From contig NZ_WQDY01000013.1 in assembly GCF_013033355.1 (NCBI RefSeq), positions 62,001 to 126,000 on the forward strand: DNA of 64,000 nucleotides, written 5' to 3'. The DNA is from Ruegeria lacuscaerulensis. GTDB taxonomy: Bacteria; Pseudomonadota; Alphaproteobacteria; Rhodobacterales; Rhodobacteraceae. Below the pieces are notes generated by a model that was not told where the DNA came from, ran no database searches, and saw only the letters and a program-made list of their open reading frames with translations. The position numbers and the translations under genes are program-made. Positions 29,396 through 39,400 of this stretch are shown here, piece by piece. The first letter of the stretch is position 1, and every line of letters begins with the position of its first letter.

Positions 29396-30913
29396 ATGAC
29401 CGCGCCCAAACCTGTCGTCCTGTGCATTCTTGATGGTTGGGGTCTGTCCGAGGACACCAAGGCCAATGCCCCCTATCTGGCGCAGACCCCGACATTCGAC
29501 GCAATCATGGCGCGGGGGCCGCACGCGCAGCTGATCACACACGGGCCTGACGTGGGTTTGCCCAGCGGTCAGATGGGTAATTCCGAGGTCGGCCATACCA
29601 ATATTGGCGCAGGCCGCGTGGTGGCGATGGATCTTGGGCAGATTGATCTGGCGATCGAGGATGGGACATTTTTTGACAACGCGGCCCTTCAGGATTTCAT
29701 CGCTAACGTTAGGGCGGCGAATGGAACTGCGCATTTGATGGGTTTGGTCTCGGATGGCGGCGTGCATGGGCACCTAAACCACATCGTCGCGGCGGCCAAG
29801 GCGATCACAGATGCGGGCGTGCCCGTGGCGCTTCACGCGGTGACCGATGGCAGGGACGTGGCGCCCAAATCGGCTTTCACATATATCGCCGAGCTGGAAG
29901 AGCGTCTGCCCAAAGGCGCACGCATCGTCACCGTCAGCGGGCGCTATTTTGCGATGGACCGCGACAATCGGTGGGAGCGTGTCAGCGAAGCCTATGCTGC
30001 CATGATCAACGGGCAGGGGCGGGCGGCGAGCACGGCGCATGGGGCCATCGACCACGCCTACAATCAGTCGGAAACCGATGAATTCATCGTGCCAACGGTG
30101 CTGGAGGGGTTCGACAGGGTGAACGATGGCGACGGGTTCTTCTGCCTGAACTTCCGCGCCGACCGCGCCCGCGAAATCCTGCGCGCGATTGGCGAGCCGG
30201 GTTTTGCCGATTTCGACACCGGGCCGCGTCCGCATCTGTCGGCTTTGCTGGGAATGGTGGAATATTCAGACGGCCACAACGCCTATATGACCACTGTATT
30301 CCCCAAGCGAGACATTGTGAACACCCTCGGTGAATGGGTGGCCAAACAAGGTCTGCGTCAGTTCCGTTTGGCCGAGACCGAGAAATACCCCCATGTCACC
30401 TTCTTCCTGAACGGCGGCAAAGAAACCCCTGAAGTGGACGAGGACCGCTTCATGCCCAAATCGCCCAAAGTCGCTACTTATGATTTGCAGCCCGAGATGT
30501 CATCGGCCGAGGTGACAGCGAAATTTGTTGAGGCGATTGAGGCCGGGTATGACCTGATCGTCACCAACTATGCCAACCCGGATATGGTCGGCCATACCGG
30601 CGATCTGCAGGCGGCGATCAAGGCGTGTGAGGCGGTGGATCAGGGGCTGGCGCAGGTGATCGAGGCGCTGAACAAGGCAGGGGGTGCGATGATCGTGACC
30701 GCCGACCACGGCAACTGTGAAATGATGTTCGACCCCGAAACCGGCGGACCGCACACGGCGCATACGCTGAATCCGGTGCCCGTGGCCCTGGTTGGTGGTC
30801 CTGAGGGCGCGGCTTTGCGCGACGGACGCCTGTCCGATTTGGCCCCCACTTTGCTAAACCTGATGGGGTTGGACCAACCGCCGGAAATGACTGGGCAGAG
30901 CCTGCTGTCATGA
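29396..30913 (+). CDS. gpmI: Cofactor-independent phosphoglycerate mutase
   Basis: A 505-residue 2,3-bisphosphoglycerate-independent mutase that interconverts 3- and 2-phosphoglycerate. Motifs are LCILDGWGLSED, the phospho-Ser loop MGNSEVGHTNIGAGRVV and the metal ligands VTADHGNCEMM. Length and motifs fit the family. It overlaps the EnvC-like gene by ATGA. The gpmI-envC-ctpA order is common in alphaproteobacteria. Confidence 0.96.
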   Translation: MTAPKPVVLCILDGWGLSEDTKANAPYLAQTPTFDAIMARGPHAQLITHGPDVGLPSGQMGNSEVGHTNIGAGRVVAMDLGQIDLAIEDGTFFDNAALQDFIANVRAANGTAHLMGLVSDGGVHGHLNHIVAAAKAITDAGVPVALHAVTDGRDVAPKSAFTYIAELEERLPKGARIVTVSGRYFAMDRDNRWERVSEAYAAMINGQGRAASTAHGAIDHAYNQSETDEFIVPTVLEGFDRVNDGDGFFCLNFRADRAREILRAIGEPGFADFDTGPRPHLSALLGMVEYSDGHNAYMTTVFPKRDIVNTLGEWVAKQGLRQFRLAETEKYPHVTFFLNGGKETPEVDEDRFMPKSPKVATYDLQPEMSSAEVTAKFVEAIEAGYDLIVTNYANPDMVGHTGDLQAAIKACEAVDQGLAQVIEALNKAGGAMIVTADHGNCEMMFDPETGGPHTAHTLNPVPVALVGGPEGAALRDGRLSDLAPTLLNLMGLDQPPEMTGQSLLS

Positions 30914-32040
30914 GGCTACGTGCGGCTCTTGCTTTTGTCATTCTTGGATCACCCGTTTACGCGCAGACAGATCCTGCTACGGCGGCGTTGAATGCAGCCC
31001 GGCAACTGGAGCAAGCGTCAATCACCCTAACCGAGGCAGACAGCGCCCGTGACAGGGTTCGCGCCCTGACAGCAACCATTCAGGCCTATGAGGCTGGATT
31101 GACGGCCATGCGCGACGGGCTTCGACAAGCGGCAACACGTGAAGCGCAACTGTCCGCCGAGCTGCGGGCGCGCGAAAAGGACGTCGCGCAGCTGCTTGGT
31201 ATTTTACAAACCATAGAAACTACAAGCCCGCCTGTTTTGATGCTGCACCCGTCCGGCCCGCTCGGGTCGGCGCGCGCGGGGATGATGCTGTCAGAGGTCA
31301 CACCCAGCTTGAACGCCCGCGCGCAGTCGCTTGCGCGAGACCTGCAAGAAGTACAAACACTACGTTTGCTGCAGCAAAATGCATCCGAGACACTGGTCGA
31401 GGGGTTGGCTGGCGTACAAACCGCGCGCACCCGTTTAAGCGAAGCCATCGCTGACCGTACCGACTTGCCCCGCCGCTTTGTCGAAGATCCGATCCGCACA
31501 GCGATCCTGATCTCGTCCACCGAAACTCTGGACGGGTTCGCCAGCGGGTTGTCTCAGATTTCCGAGGGTGAGATTGCAGCCACAAACGCGGATGTCTCTG
31601 GTAAGAAAGGGCAGATACAGCTGCCAACTCAGGGTGTCATTCTGCATCACGCGGACGAAACAGATGCTGCGGGCGTAACACGTCCCGGTATTGTGCTTGC
31701 AACGCGGCCTAGGGCAATTGTTACATCTCCGACAGCGGCAACGATCCGATACCGCGGACCACTGCTGGATTTAGGGAATCTGGTAATTCTCGAACCTCAA
31801 CCTGGGCTTTTGTTTGTGTTTTCGGGCCTGCAGGAGGTTTACGGTGAGACCGGACAGGTTATCCCCGAAGGCTCTCCGGTGGGGTTAATGCCGGGTGAGA
31901 CGCCAGAAATCGGCGCTATTTTGTCAACAAGCGGTGATGGCACTGGAACTGACCGGTCAGAAACGCTCTATATAGAGGTAAGACAGGATAATAGCCCCGT
32001 GGACCCGGAATCTTGGTTTCGGACCGACAAGGATGGATAA
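30910..32040 (+). CDS. EnvC/LytM-like murein hydrolase activator (degenerate M23)
   Basis: A 376-residue periplasmic protein. It has a signal peptide (about 1-19, VYA|Q), a long coiled coil (about 25-210) and a C-terminal LytM fold. The zinc-ligand HxH of active M23 peptidases is missing (LVILEPQPGLLFVFSGL replaces the usual HG...YxHL), so it should be non-catalytic, like EnvC, which activates cell-separation amidases. The start overlaps the gpmI stop codon. ctpA follows six bases later, suggesting an envelope-remodelling unit. Confidence 0.85.
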   Translation: MRLRAALAFVILGSPVYAQTDPATAALNAARQLEQASITLTEADSARDRVRALTATIQAYEAGLTAMRDGLRQAATREAQLSAELRAREKDVAQLLGILQTIETTSPPVLMLHPSGPLGSARAGMMLSEVTPSLNARAQSLARDLQEVQTLRLLQQNASETLVEGLAGVQTARTRLSEAIADRTDLPRRFVEDPIRTAILISSTETLDGFASGLSQISEGEIAATNADVSGKKGQIQLPTQGVILHHADETDAAGVTRPGIVLATRPRAIVTSPTAATIRYRGPLLDLGNLVILEPQPGLLFVFSGLQEVYGETGQVIPEGSPVGLMPGETPEIGAILSTSGDGTGTDRSETLYIEVRQDNSPVDPESWFRTDKDG

Positions 32041-32046
32041 ACGAGT

Positions 32047-33387
32047 ATGAAGAAATTTGTGATGGCCGGTCTGGCCGGAACCCTGGCAGGCGTAATTGCA
32101 ACAACTCAGATTGCTGGGCCGTTGCTGGCGCAAGAGGCCGAAAGCAAGGCCAGTGTCTACGAACAGCTTGATCTGTTTGGCGACATTTTCGAACGCATTC
32201 GCGCACAGTACGTGGAAGAGGTCGACTCGGAAGATTTGATCGAAGCAGCAATTGACGGGATGCTGACATCGTTGGACCCGCATTCCAGTTACCTGTCCCC
32301 GAATGACGCGGAACAGATGCGCGTGCAGACCAGAGGCGAATTTGGCGGGTTGGGAATTGAAGTCACCCAAGAAGAAGGGTTTGTGAAAGTCGTTTCGCCT
32401 ATAGATGGCACTCCGGCGGACGAAGCTGGAATCGAGGCGGGCGATTTCATCACGCATGTCGATGGTGAAAGCATTCTGGGTCTGACGCTAGACAAGGCCG
32501 TTGATCTGATGCGTGGCCCGGTTGGGTCCGAGATCGTGATCACCGTGGTGCGCGAAGGCGAGCAGGAACCATTCGACGTCACAATTGTTCGCGATACTAT
32601 CAAACTGACCGCCGTACGCGCGCGGACTGAGGGCACCAGCGTTGTATTGCGAGTGACCACATTTAACGATCAGACCTTCCCGAACCTGCAGACCGGTCTG
32701 GACGAACAGATCAAAGAAATCGGTGGAATCGACAAAGTTAACGGCGTCGTACTGGACCTTCGAAACAACCCTGGCGGGTTGCTGACACAAGCCATCAAGG
32801 TTTCGGACGCCTTCCTGAACGAAGGCGAAATCGTCTCGACCCGTGGTCGCGATCCGGGCGAGGGCGAACGGTTCAACGCTACCGCTGGCGATCTGGCTGA
32901 GGGCAAGCCGATCGTGGTTCTGATCAACGGCGGTTCTGCCTCGGCCTCCGAGATTGTGGCCGGCGCACTGCAGGATCACCGCCGCGCTATCGTTGTCGGC
33001 ACCAAGAGCTTTGGCAAAGGCTCGGTCCAAACGGTCATGCCGTTGCGTGGGGATGGGGCGATGCGTCTGACCACGTCGCGCTACTACACTCCATCAGGAC
33101 GTTCGATTCAGGCACTTGGAGTCAGCCCGGATATCATCGTGGAACAGCCACGCCCCGCGCCGGCGACCGAAGAAGAGGAAGACAACCGTCCCTCACGCTC
33201 CGAAGCTGACCTGCGTGGCAGCCTGAACAATGACAGCCTCAGCGAAGATGAAATCCGGCAAATCGAGGAAGATCGCGCGAAAGCCGAAGCAACAGCGGAG
33301 TTGCGCGAAGAGGATTATCAGTTGGCCTACGCAATTGATATCCTTAAGGGTTTGTCGGCCTTCAACCCGAACGGCCCATCCCAATAA
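32047..33387 (+). CDS. ctpA: C-terminal processing peptidase (S41)
   Basis: A 446-residue periplasmic protease with a signal peptide (about 1-28), an N-terminal helical region, a PDZ domain (about 90-170; GIEVTQEEGFVKVVSP) and an S41 core. The catalytic Ser is in GGSASASEIVAGAL and the Lys in GTKSFGKGSVQT. The C-terminal tail (about 370-430) is acidic and charged. It is co-transcribed with gpmI and the EnvC-like gene. A terminator follows. Confidence 0.94.
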   Translation: MKKFVMAGLAGTLAGVIATTQIAGPLLAQEAESKASVYEQLDLFGDIFERIRAQYVEEVDSEDLIEAAIDGMLTSLDPHSSYLSPNDAEQMRVQTRGEFGGLGIEVTQEEGFVKVVSPIDGTPADEAGIEAGDFITHVDGESILGLTLDKAVDLMRGPVGSEIVITVVREGEQEPFDVTIVRDTIKLTAVRARTEGTSVVLRVTTFNDQTFPNLQTGLDEQIKEIGGIDKVNGVVLDLRNNPGGLLTQAIKVSDAFLNEGEIVSTRGRDPGEGERFNATAGDLAEGKPIVVLINGGSASASEIVAGALQDHRRAIVVGTKSFGKGSVQTVMPLRGDGAMRLTTSRYYTPSGRSIQALGVSPDIIVEQPRPAPATEEEEDNRPSRSEADLRGSLNNDSLSEDEIRQIEEDRAKAEATAELREEDYQLAYAIDILKGLSAFNPNGPSQ

Positions 33388-33391
33388 CAAG

Positions 33392-33419
33392 AAAGGGCCG
33401 CTCAAAAGGCGGCCCTTTT
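33392..33419 (+). terminator. Terminator between ctpA and the MFS gene
   Basis: AAAGGGCCGC (33392-33401) pairs with GCGGCCCTTT (33409-33418), followed by T. A-rich flanks make it usable on both strands, so it may also end the convergent transporter gene, whose stop codon starts at 33420. Confidence 0.85.
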
Positions 33420-34946
33420 CTACTCCTCGATCTTTCGTAATTTTTCTTCGTTCAACCGTAGGGCAAGGATTACTCCGACCGAAACGGAGAGGGCGGCAAA
33501 AACAAAGGCCATATTCATTCCAGCATCAAACGCCGAAGCGATCGCGGCTTTAACCTTTTCAGCTTCGGCCGAGCTGAGTTTAGCCATGACAGCTTTTGCA
33601 GAGTCCGTGGTGAGCGTGCCGCCGTTTATGGCCCTCTGATCGGTCTCAGACATCTGAATCCCGTCCGCACCAAGCTGTCTGGCAAGGCTGGACAAGCTGG
33701 TGACGTACATAATGGCCGTGGCTATCGCGACCGAGATCGCCCCGTACACGAGATGGGCCATAAAGCTCAACCCGCCTACAAGTCCGGCGCGTTCAGGCTT
33801 GACTGCGCTCACGGCGGCTGTACCCGAAGGCCCGACCGTTAATGTTGCACCAAGCCCGATCATGGCCATGCCTGGCAATATCTGGAAGTATCCAAGCCCA
33901 GTTGGCATCACCACGATGCTGATTGCTCCAAACGTGGCGAACAGATACCCCCATAACAACAGGCGTTTGGGACCGAAGTCGTTGTACAGAGTACCGGATA
34001 CAATAGATCCGACTGCCAGCAATATGGTGAGGGGCGCCAATCCCAGCGCCGAGTGAAAGACGGACCAGCCCAGAACCTTTTGCATGTATTGAGGGAAATA
34101 AAGTAACCCTACAAAAACCGCCGACACATTGAACATATTCAGGCCCAACGTGATCCGAAACTCGCGATTTTGCATCATTTGAGGCAACAGCAACGGTTCT
34201 TTCACGCGCTTTTCGACCTTTGGAAAGGCAACGAACAAAGCAGCGCTAACGAAGAACAGCATCAGAAGCGGCGGCGACACCCATCCCCAATCCGCACCAA
34301 CGTCCAGCCCGTAAAGTAAAAGCAAAACGGCAAAAGACAAAACGGCCATCCCGGCAAAATCCAAATGTTCGCCCTGTTTGTGTTGGGTTTCCCGCTCCAT
34401 CAGCACCAGCGCGGTGACCATTGAAATGGTTGAGAACACCACGTTAGCCAGGAAAAACAAACGCCAGTCACCAAAACTGACCGCCGCGCCACTGATCAGC
34501 GGTCCGATGACGTTCCCGGTCGTGACGCCAGCGAGGATCATCCCCATAATTATCGCGCGATGTTCAGGCTTCGATATTTTGGTCGCACCAAAGGCCAATG
34601 TACACGGCCAGACACAGCCCGCACCGATGCCCTGTAACGCCCGAGACACGATCAGAAAATCCAAACTGGGCGCAAAAAAGCACATAAGGGACGCGAACAG
34701 AAAAATAATAAGGCCGTTCAGCATCATACGACGATGGCCAAACATATCTCCCATCCGTCCTCCGGCGACCATCGTCATCGCAAAGAACAGAGCATAGATG
34801 TTCAAAACCCATTGAGTACTGGTGATATCCGCGTCAAAGCTGTTTTCGATCGCCGGTACCAGGATCAATGCACCGGTAAAATCTATTCCGATGCCAAACC
34901 CAGTCACCATCAACGCGATGACTTTGATTATGCTGGTGCGATCCAT
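33420..34946 (-). CDS. MFS transporter, DHA2 (EmrB/QacA) family
   Basis: A 508-residue protein with about 14 membrane segments. Motif A (GGRMGDMFGHRRMM) and the motif-C-like stretch in TM5 (LAGVTTGNVIGPLISG) fit drug:H+ antiporters of the DHA2 family. A soluble loop before the last helix (about 430-475) is Ala/Lys-rich. It stands alone on the minus strand. Substrate unknown. Confidence 0.9.
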   Translation of the reverse strand: MDRTSIIKVIALMVTGFGIGIDFTGALILVPAIENSFDADITSTQWVLNIYALFFAMTMVAGGRMGDMFGHRRMMLNGLIIFLFASLMCFFAPSLDFLIVSRALQGIGAGCVWPCTLAFGATKISKPEHRAIIMGMILAGVTTGNVIGPLISGAAVSFGDWRLFFLANVVFSTISMVTALVLMERETQHKQGEHLDFAGMAVLSFAVLLLLYGLDVGADWGWVSPPLLMLFFVSAALFVAFPKVEKRVKEPLLLPQMMQNREFRITLGLNMFNVSAVFVGLLYFPQYMQKVLGWSVFHSALGLAPLTILLAVGSIVSGTLYNDFGPKRLLLWGYLFATFGAISIVVMPTGLGYFQILPGMAMIGLGATLTVGPSGTAAVSAVKPERAGLVGGLSFMAHLVYGAISVAIATAIMYVTSLSSLARQLGADGIQMSETDQRAINGGTLTTDSAKAVMAKLSSAEAEKVKAAIASAFDAGMNMAFVFAALSVSVGVILALRLNEEKLRKIEE

Positions 34947-35034
34947 GTAAACATCCTGAGTCTAAAAAATGGAACCAGTGATGCATGAAATTGGTTTTTA
35001 AGATAGAAAAAAGAGGGAACGTATTCGCAGAAGG

Positions 35035-35394
35035 TTAGTCCGAAGCGCTGTGTGACCTGCGGAACGCTTGCTTCAACATATCCAACTCGGCACGCAACAG
35101 CTCAACCTCGACCCGCAGATCATTTTCAACCGGTGAGCCTGCAATGATCGAGAAATCGCCTAGCTTTTCCGAGGTCGCTTCATCGACAACTAAAAATGTG
35201 TGCACCCCATCCGATAAAGCTGAATTGGGGACCGGCACAGTTAAACGCCATCCGTCATCCATCTCTGTCAGTTCGGTGTCCACGATTTCCTGATCACGGT
35301 ATCTGACCTTGACGCAAGGTTCTTCGTCTGCGGTCAGATGAGCTTGCCAAATGCCGTTTTCAAGAAATAGAGGCGTGAGAGAAAGCTGTTTCAT
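35035..35394 (-). CDS. Hypothetical protein with C-terminal coiled coil
   Basis: A 119-residue protein. The N-terminal 90 residues look beta-rich, like an immunoglobulin-type sandwich (WQAHLTADEEPCVKVRYRDQ, GWRLTVPVPNSAL, HTFLVVDEATSEKLGDFSI). Residues 90-110 form a short coiled coil (VEVELLRAELDMLKQAF). No family is recognised. GAGG precedes the start. It lies 10 bases behind the gene at 35405 on the same strand, so the two are probably one operon. Confidence 0.7.
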   Translation of the reverse strand: MKQLSLTPLFLENGIWQAHLTADEEPCVKVRYRDQEIVDTELTEMDDGWRLTVPVPNSALSDGVHTFLVVDEATSEKLGDFSIIAGSPVENDLRVEVELLRAELDMLKQAFRRSHSASD

Positions 35395-35404
35395 TGACGG
35401 GGCC

Positions 35405-36166
35405 TCACAAATCGGCTCGGTGGTGTCGGCAGAAAGTCAGATCGTGCAGCACAACGCTGTTCATAGAAGGACGGTCAAAAATCACGTCCAACCAGACCTT
35501 CTGAATCCGCTGTTCATTCAAAGGCAGATGCGCCAGGTCAAAATCGATCGCGTGGGACATATCACATCGCTCTAACCCGCGCAGCACCTGATCTGTGTTC
35601 GGTCCGTGCTGTATGTTAAGCCGGGCCATGGCGCTTATCTCGCGTTCCGCCTGCAAACCGAGATCGACCCGGAAAAGATGCTCTTTGGTCAGATTCCAGG
35701 TCGCTTCAGATGGAAGTTCCACTGATACCGATAGGAACGACCCGCTGAACGCAAATACCTCTGTGCTTAGGCCGAATGGAGCGAGGTCTTTATCCGTGGC
35801 ATTTCTAATTTGTCGCGCGGCTATCTCACACAGGGCGCAGTCATGGAACAATGTCACCTGACCGTCCAACTCTGCTTTGCGCGGGACCGACGCGACGCCT
35901 CGGCGGGGCAGGGGCCGACGCCACAAATCCGGACGCCAAGACCAATCCGTTCCAAGAGGTTTGGGAAACTGCTCGGACCCGACCGACGGCCACCTTAACC
36001 TACTGTCAGCTTGAGAAATCAAACTGTCCAGATGAGAGCGCAGTTTGCGGGCTTCATCACGTTGTTTTCTCAACTGCAGCGTTTTTGTAGCCGACGCATC
36101 CTGCGCAGCTTGGCGCCAACGGGCAAGAACCCGTTGGTGAATATAGCGATCCAGAAGTTTGCCCAT
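35405..36166 (-). CDS. Hypothetical protein, conserved-looking, function unknown
   Basis: A 253-residue cytoplasmic protein. The N-terminal 60 residues are a basic helix (RWRQAAQDASATKTLQLRKQ). The remainder mixes strands with short cysteine motifs (HDCALCEIAARQ about 110; LTFCRHHRADL at the C-terminus) that could bind metal or a cofactor. The tryptophan-rich GTDWSWRPDLWRRPL stretch is distinctive. I do not recognise a characterised family. It is paired with the small gene at 35035. Confidence 0.75.
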   Translation of the reverse strand: MGKLLDRYIHQRVLARWRQAAQDASATKTLQLRKQRDEARKLRSHLDSLISQADSRLRWPSVGSEQFPKPLGTDWSWRPDLWRRPLPRRGVASVPRKAELDGQVTLFHDCALCEIAARQIRNATDKDLAPFGLSTEVFAFSGSFLSVSVELPSEATWNLTKEHLFRVDLGLQAEREISAMARLNIQHGPNTDQVLRGLERCDMSHAIDFDLAHLPLNEQRIQKVWLDVIFDRPSMNSVVLHDLTFCRHHRADL

Positions 36167-36407
36167 GGTCCCATCGCCTGAAATTGCCTTTCTTTAATCA
36201 AAGACCGGGTCAAAGATAAGGCGCAAACGGTGTAGCGGGGATTAAATTTTGATTTTTAGCTAACGCTTTCTAGTGGGCAGGCAGTTTGTTGTCTGATAGG
36301 CGATCCACCGTTCTTGCAATCGGTCGGGCCAATGCGTACCGTCCGGCACCTGATTGCCGTGGATCATCCGAATACTACGTACCAAAACCGTGAGGCAGGG
36401 CCGGGGC

Positions 36408-39400
36408 ATGGAACCCACTCTTTTTTCATTCATTTGGAAATATTCCAAGAAACAGCAGCTAATTCTGTTGGTGCTCACCGTCTTGTCTTTTCCTTTTCTC
36501 TACGCCTCATTGGAGTTGCCGAAACAGATCATAAATGACGCGATTGGCGCGCCGGCAGATACCGTCACAGTGTTCGGAATAACGGTCACACAAGTTCAGT
36601 ACCTGCTGATCTTGTGTGTGGCATTTCTGGCCACGGTCATCGCCAGCGGGTTGATGAAGATGCGCATCAACACGATGAAGGGCGTGCTGGCCGAGCGGAT
36701 GCTGCGGCGTCTGCGATTCACCTTGATCCACCGCACCATGCGGTTCCCCAAATCGTACTTTGCCACCACCAGTCAGGGTGAGTTGGTGTCGATGATCACG
36801 TCTGAGGCCGAACCGATGGGCGGGCTAATGGGTGACGCCATCGCACAACCAGTGTTCCAATTCGGCCAGATGATGACCATCGTGACCTTTTTGTTCATGC
36901 AAAGTGTGTGGTTCGGCCTTGCCAGTATCGCCCTGATCCCATTGCAGGCGTGGCTGATCCCAAAACTGCAGCGCCAGATTAACCTGTTGAACAAGGATCG
37001 TATTCAGCAGGTGCGACAGCTGAGCTCGGAGATTGGCGAAAGTGCAGCTGGCATCAGTGATCTGCGCGCGAACGGTGGATGGCGTTATCGCCTGGCGCAG
37101 TTCAGTTACCGACTTGGGACTTTGTTCGAGATCCGCTTCAAGATTTACAACAAAAAGTTCTTCATGAAGTTCCTCAACAATCTGATCACTCAGATGACGC
37201 CCTTTCTGTTTTATTCGGTCGGCGGTTATCTTGCGATCACCGGAGAGGTCACGGTCGGCGCGCTTGTTGCGGCTCTGGGCGCGTATAAAGATCTGAGTGG
37301 CCCTTGGAAGGATCTTCTGACCTACTACAATCAAGTTCAGGACATGTCATTGCGCTGGGAAATCGTTACCGAGCGTTTTGCGCCGGACAACATGATCCCG
37401 GAAGAGCTGTTCGTAGGTGAGCCTGAAACGATCCCGCGCCTTACAGGCGACATCGAGTTGCACAATGTGACTGTCCGCGACGATGACGGCAAAACGATCC
37501 TCGAAGACATCGACCTGACGATACCAAGTGGCGCTCGGGTCGCCATCAAGTCGTCGAGCGCAGCAGAACGAAGTGCTCTGGCACAGGTGCTGACACGCGA
37601 GTTGTTACCAGTTCAGGGCGATATCAAGATCGCAGGCCATAACCTTGCGAGCCTGCATCAAGCCGTCATTGCCGCCCGTATCGGATACGCCTATTCACGC
37701 CCGTACTTGTTTGACGGGACATTGGGCGACAACCTCTTGATGCCGCTGCGCACCCATCCGCAACAATCAGATGATGAAGCGAATACCCCAACACGGTGGA
37801 AGATAGAAGCCGAGCGATCCGGGAACCCAACCGACTCACTTTCCGCGGAATGGATTGATCCGGGCCTTGCGGGGCTGGAAAACGCTGACCAGATTCGCGA
37901 CTGGTGGTTCGAGCTGGTCGAAGCGATGGGGATCGACGAGTTCATGTTCCGCCGCACTTTGCGTACACAGTTTGATCCAGCGCAACATCCGGCGCTGGCG
38001 CGCGACGTTGTAGCGCTTCGCGAGAGCGTCGCGCAGCGGCTGCGCGAAAAGAACCTGGACCGATATGTGTACCGGTTCGATCCCGACCGGTTTAACCCGG
38101 CTGTGCCGTTGGGCGGCAACTTGCTGTATGCAGCCCCGTCCCGCGATATTTCTCCGGACATTCTGGCCGGTGACGGGCGGTTTCTGGCAATGCTGCGGGC
38201 ACATGATCTGGATGACGAAGCAATGGCTATAGCCCGGGCCGTTCTGCACACGCTGAACCAGACTTTCGGGCGCGATGGAACAGATCACCCTCTGTTTCTG
38301 CGGCTGGGCATGACAAAGGACATGTACTACCGTCTGCTGGACATCGAAGATCGCCGTAAGGCCAAGGGCGACGATGCCATCAACGAACGTGAGCGTGCAT
38401 TGCTGCTAACCGTTCCGTTTTTGTTGACTGCCGAGCAAATTGGCCCCGACTTTCCCGATGAATATAAGGAAAAGATTCTTTCCATCCGCAGCGGTCAGGC
38501 CGAAAGGTTGCGCGCCTCAATGAATGGCATGTTCATTCCTGTCGCCCCAGACACCTATATCGACCGCATGACCGTTATGGAAAACGCACTGTTCGGACGG
38601 ATTTCTCTTACTGCGGGTGCCCACGCCGAAGACATCGAAGATGTAGTCGCCGAAGCGATGAACGAAGCGGGTCTGCGCCGCCGCGCAGCGGCCATCATCT
38701 ATGACCTGCCATCGGGTCTGGGCGGGAACAATCTCCCGACAGTATTCCAGGAACGTGCGGCCTTTTCCCGTGCAGGGATCAAGCGGCCCGACGTTCTGAT
38801 TCTGGACACAGCGTTGGCAAGCCACGATTCGGAAAGCCGTTTGCGTACACGTCTTAAGCTGCGTGAATTGCTGCCCGACTCAATCATGATTTTCATGGAA
38901 AACCGGTTTGACCATCCCGAAGCCTATGACCTTTTTGTGGAAATCAAGGACGGTCGGATTGATGGCGTATCTAAAGCTCGCGTTGAAGACGAGCCAGATG
39001 CCACGGCCGATTTGAGCCGCAAACTCAAGATCATTTCCTCGACCGAGCTGTTTTCGGGCGTCGATGGCCGCAACCAAAGACTGCTGGCCTTTTCTGCCCA
39101 ATGGTATGACGCAACCGCCGGTCAGGTGATCTTTTCACGCGGACAGGCTCCAGATGCCGCCTATTTGTGTATTTCTGGTCAAGCAAGGCTGGAATGGCCT
39201 GAAGAAGGCGGAGAAGCGCGGCCGATCTCAGATGTCGAACCTGGTCGACTGATTGGGGATCTGTCCGTCATCACAGGCGATCCGCGCCAATTGGACCTCG
39301 TGGCTGTTAGCGATTGTTCTTTTTTACGGATAGGAGCCGAGGAGCTACGCGCTGTTGTTGATAGCGACGCAAAAGTCGCAACGCAGCTGTTGCAAACAGT

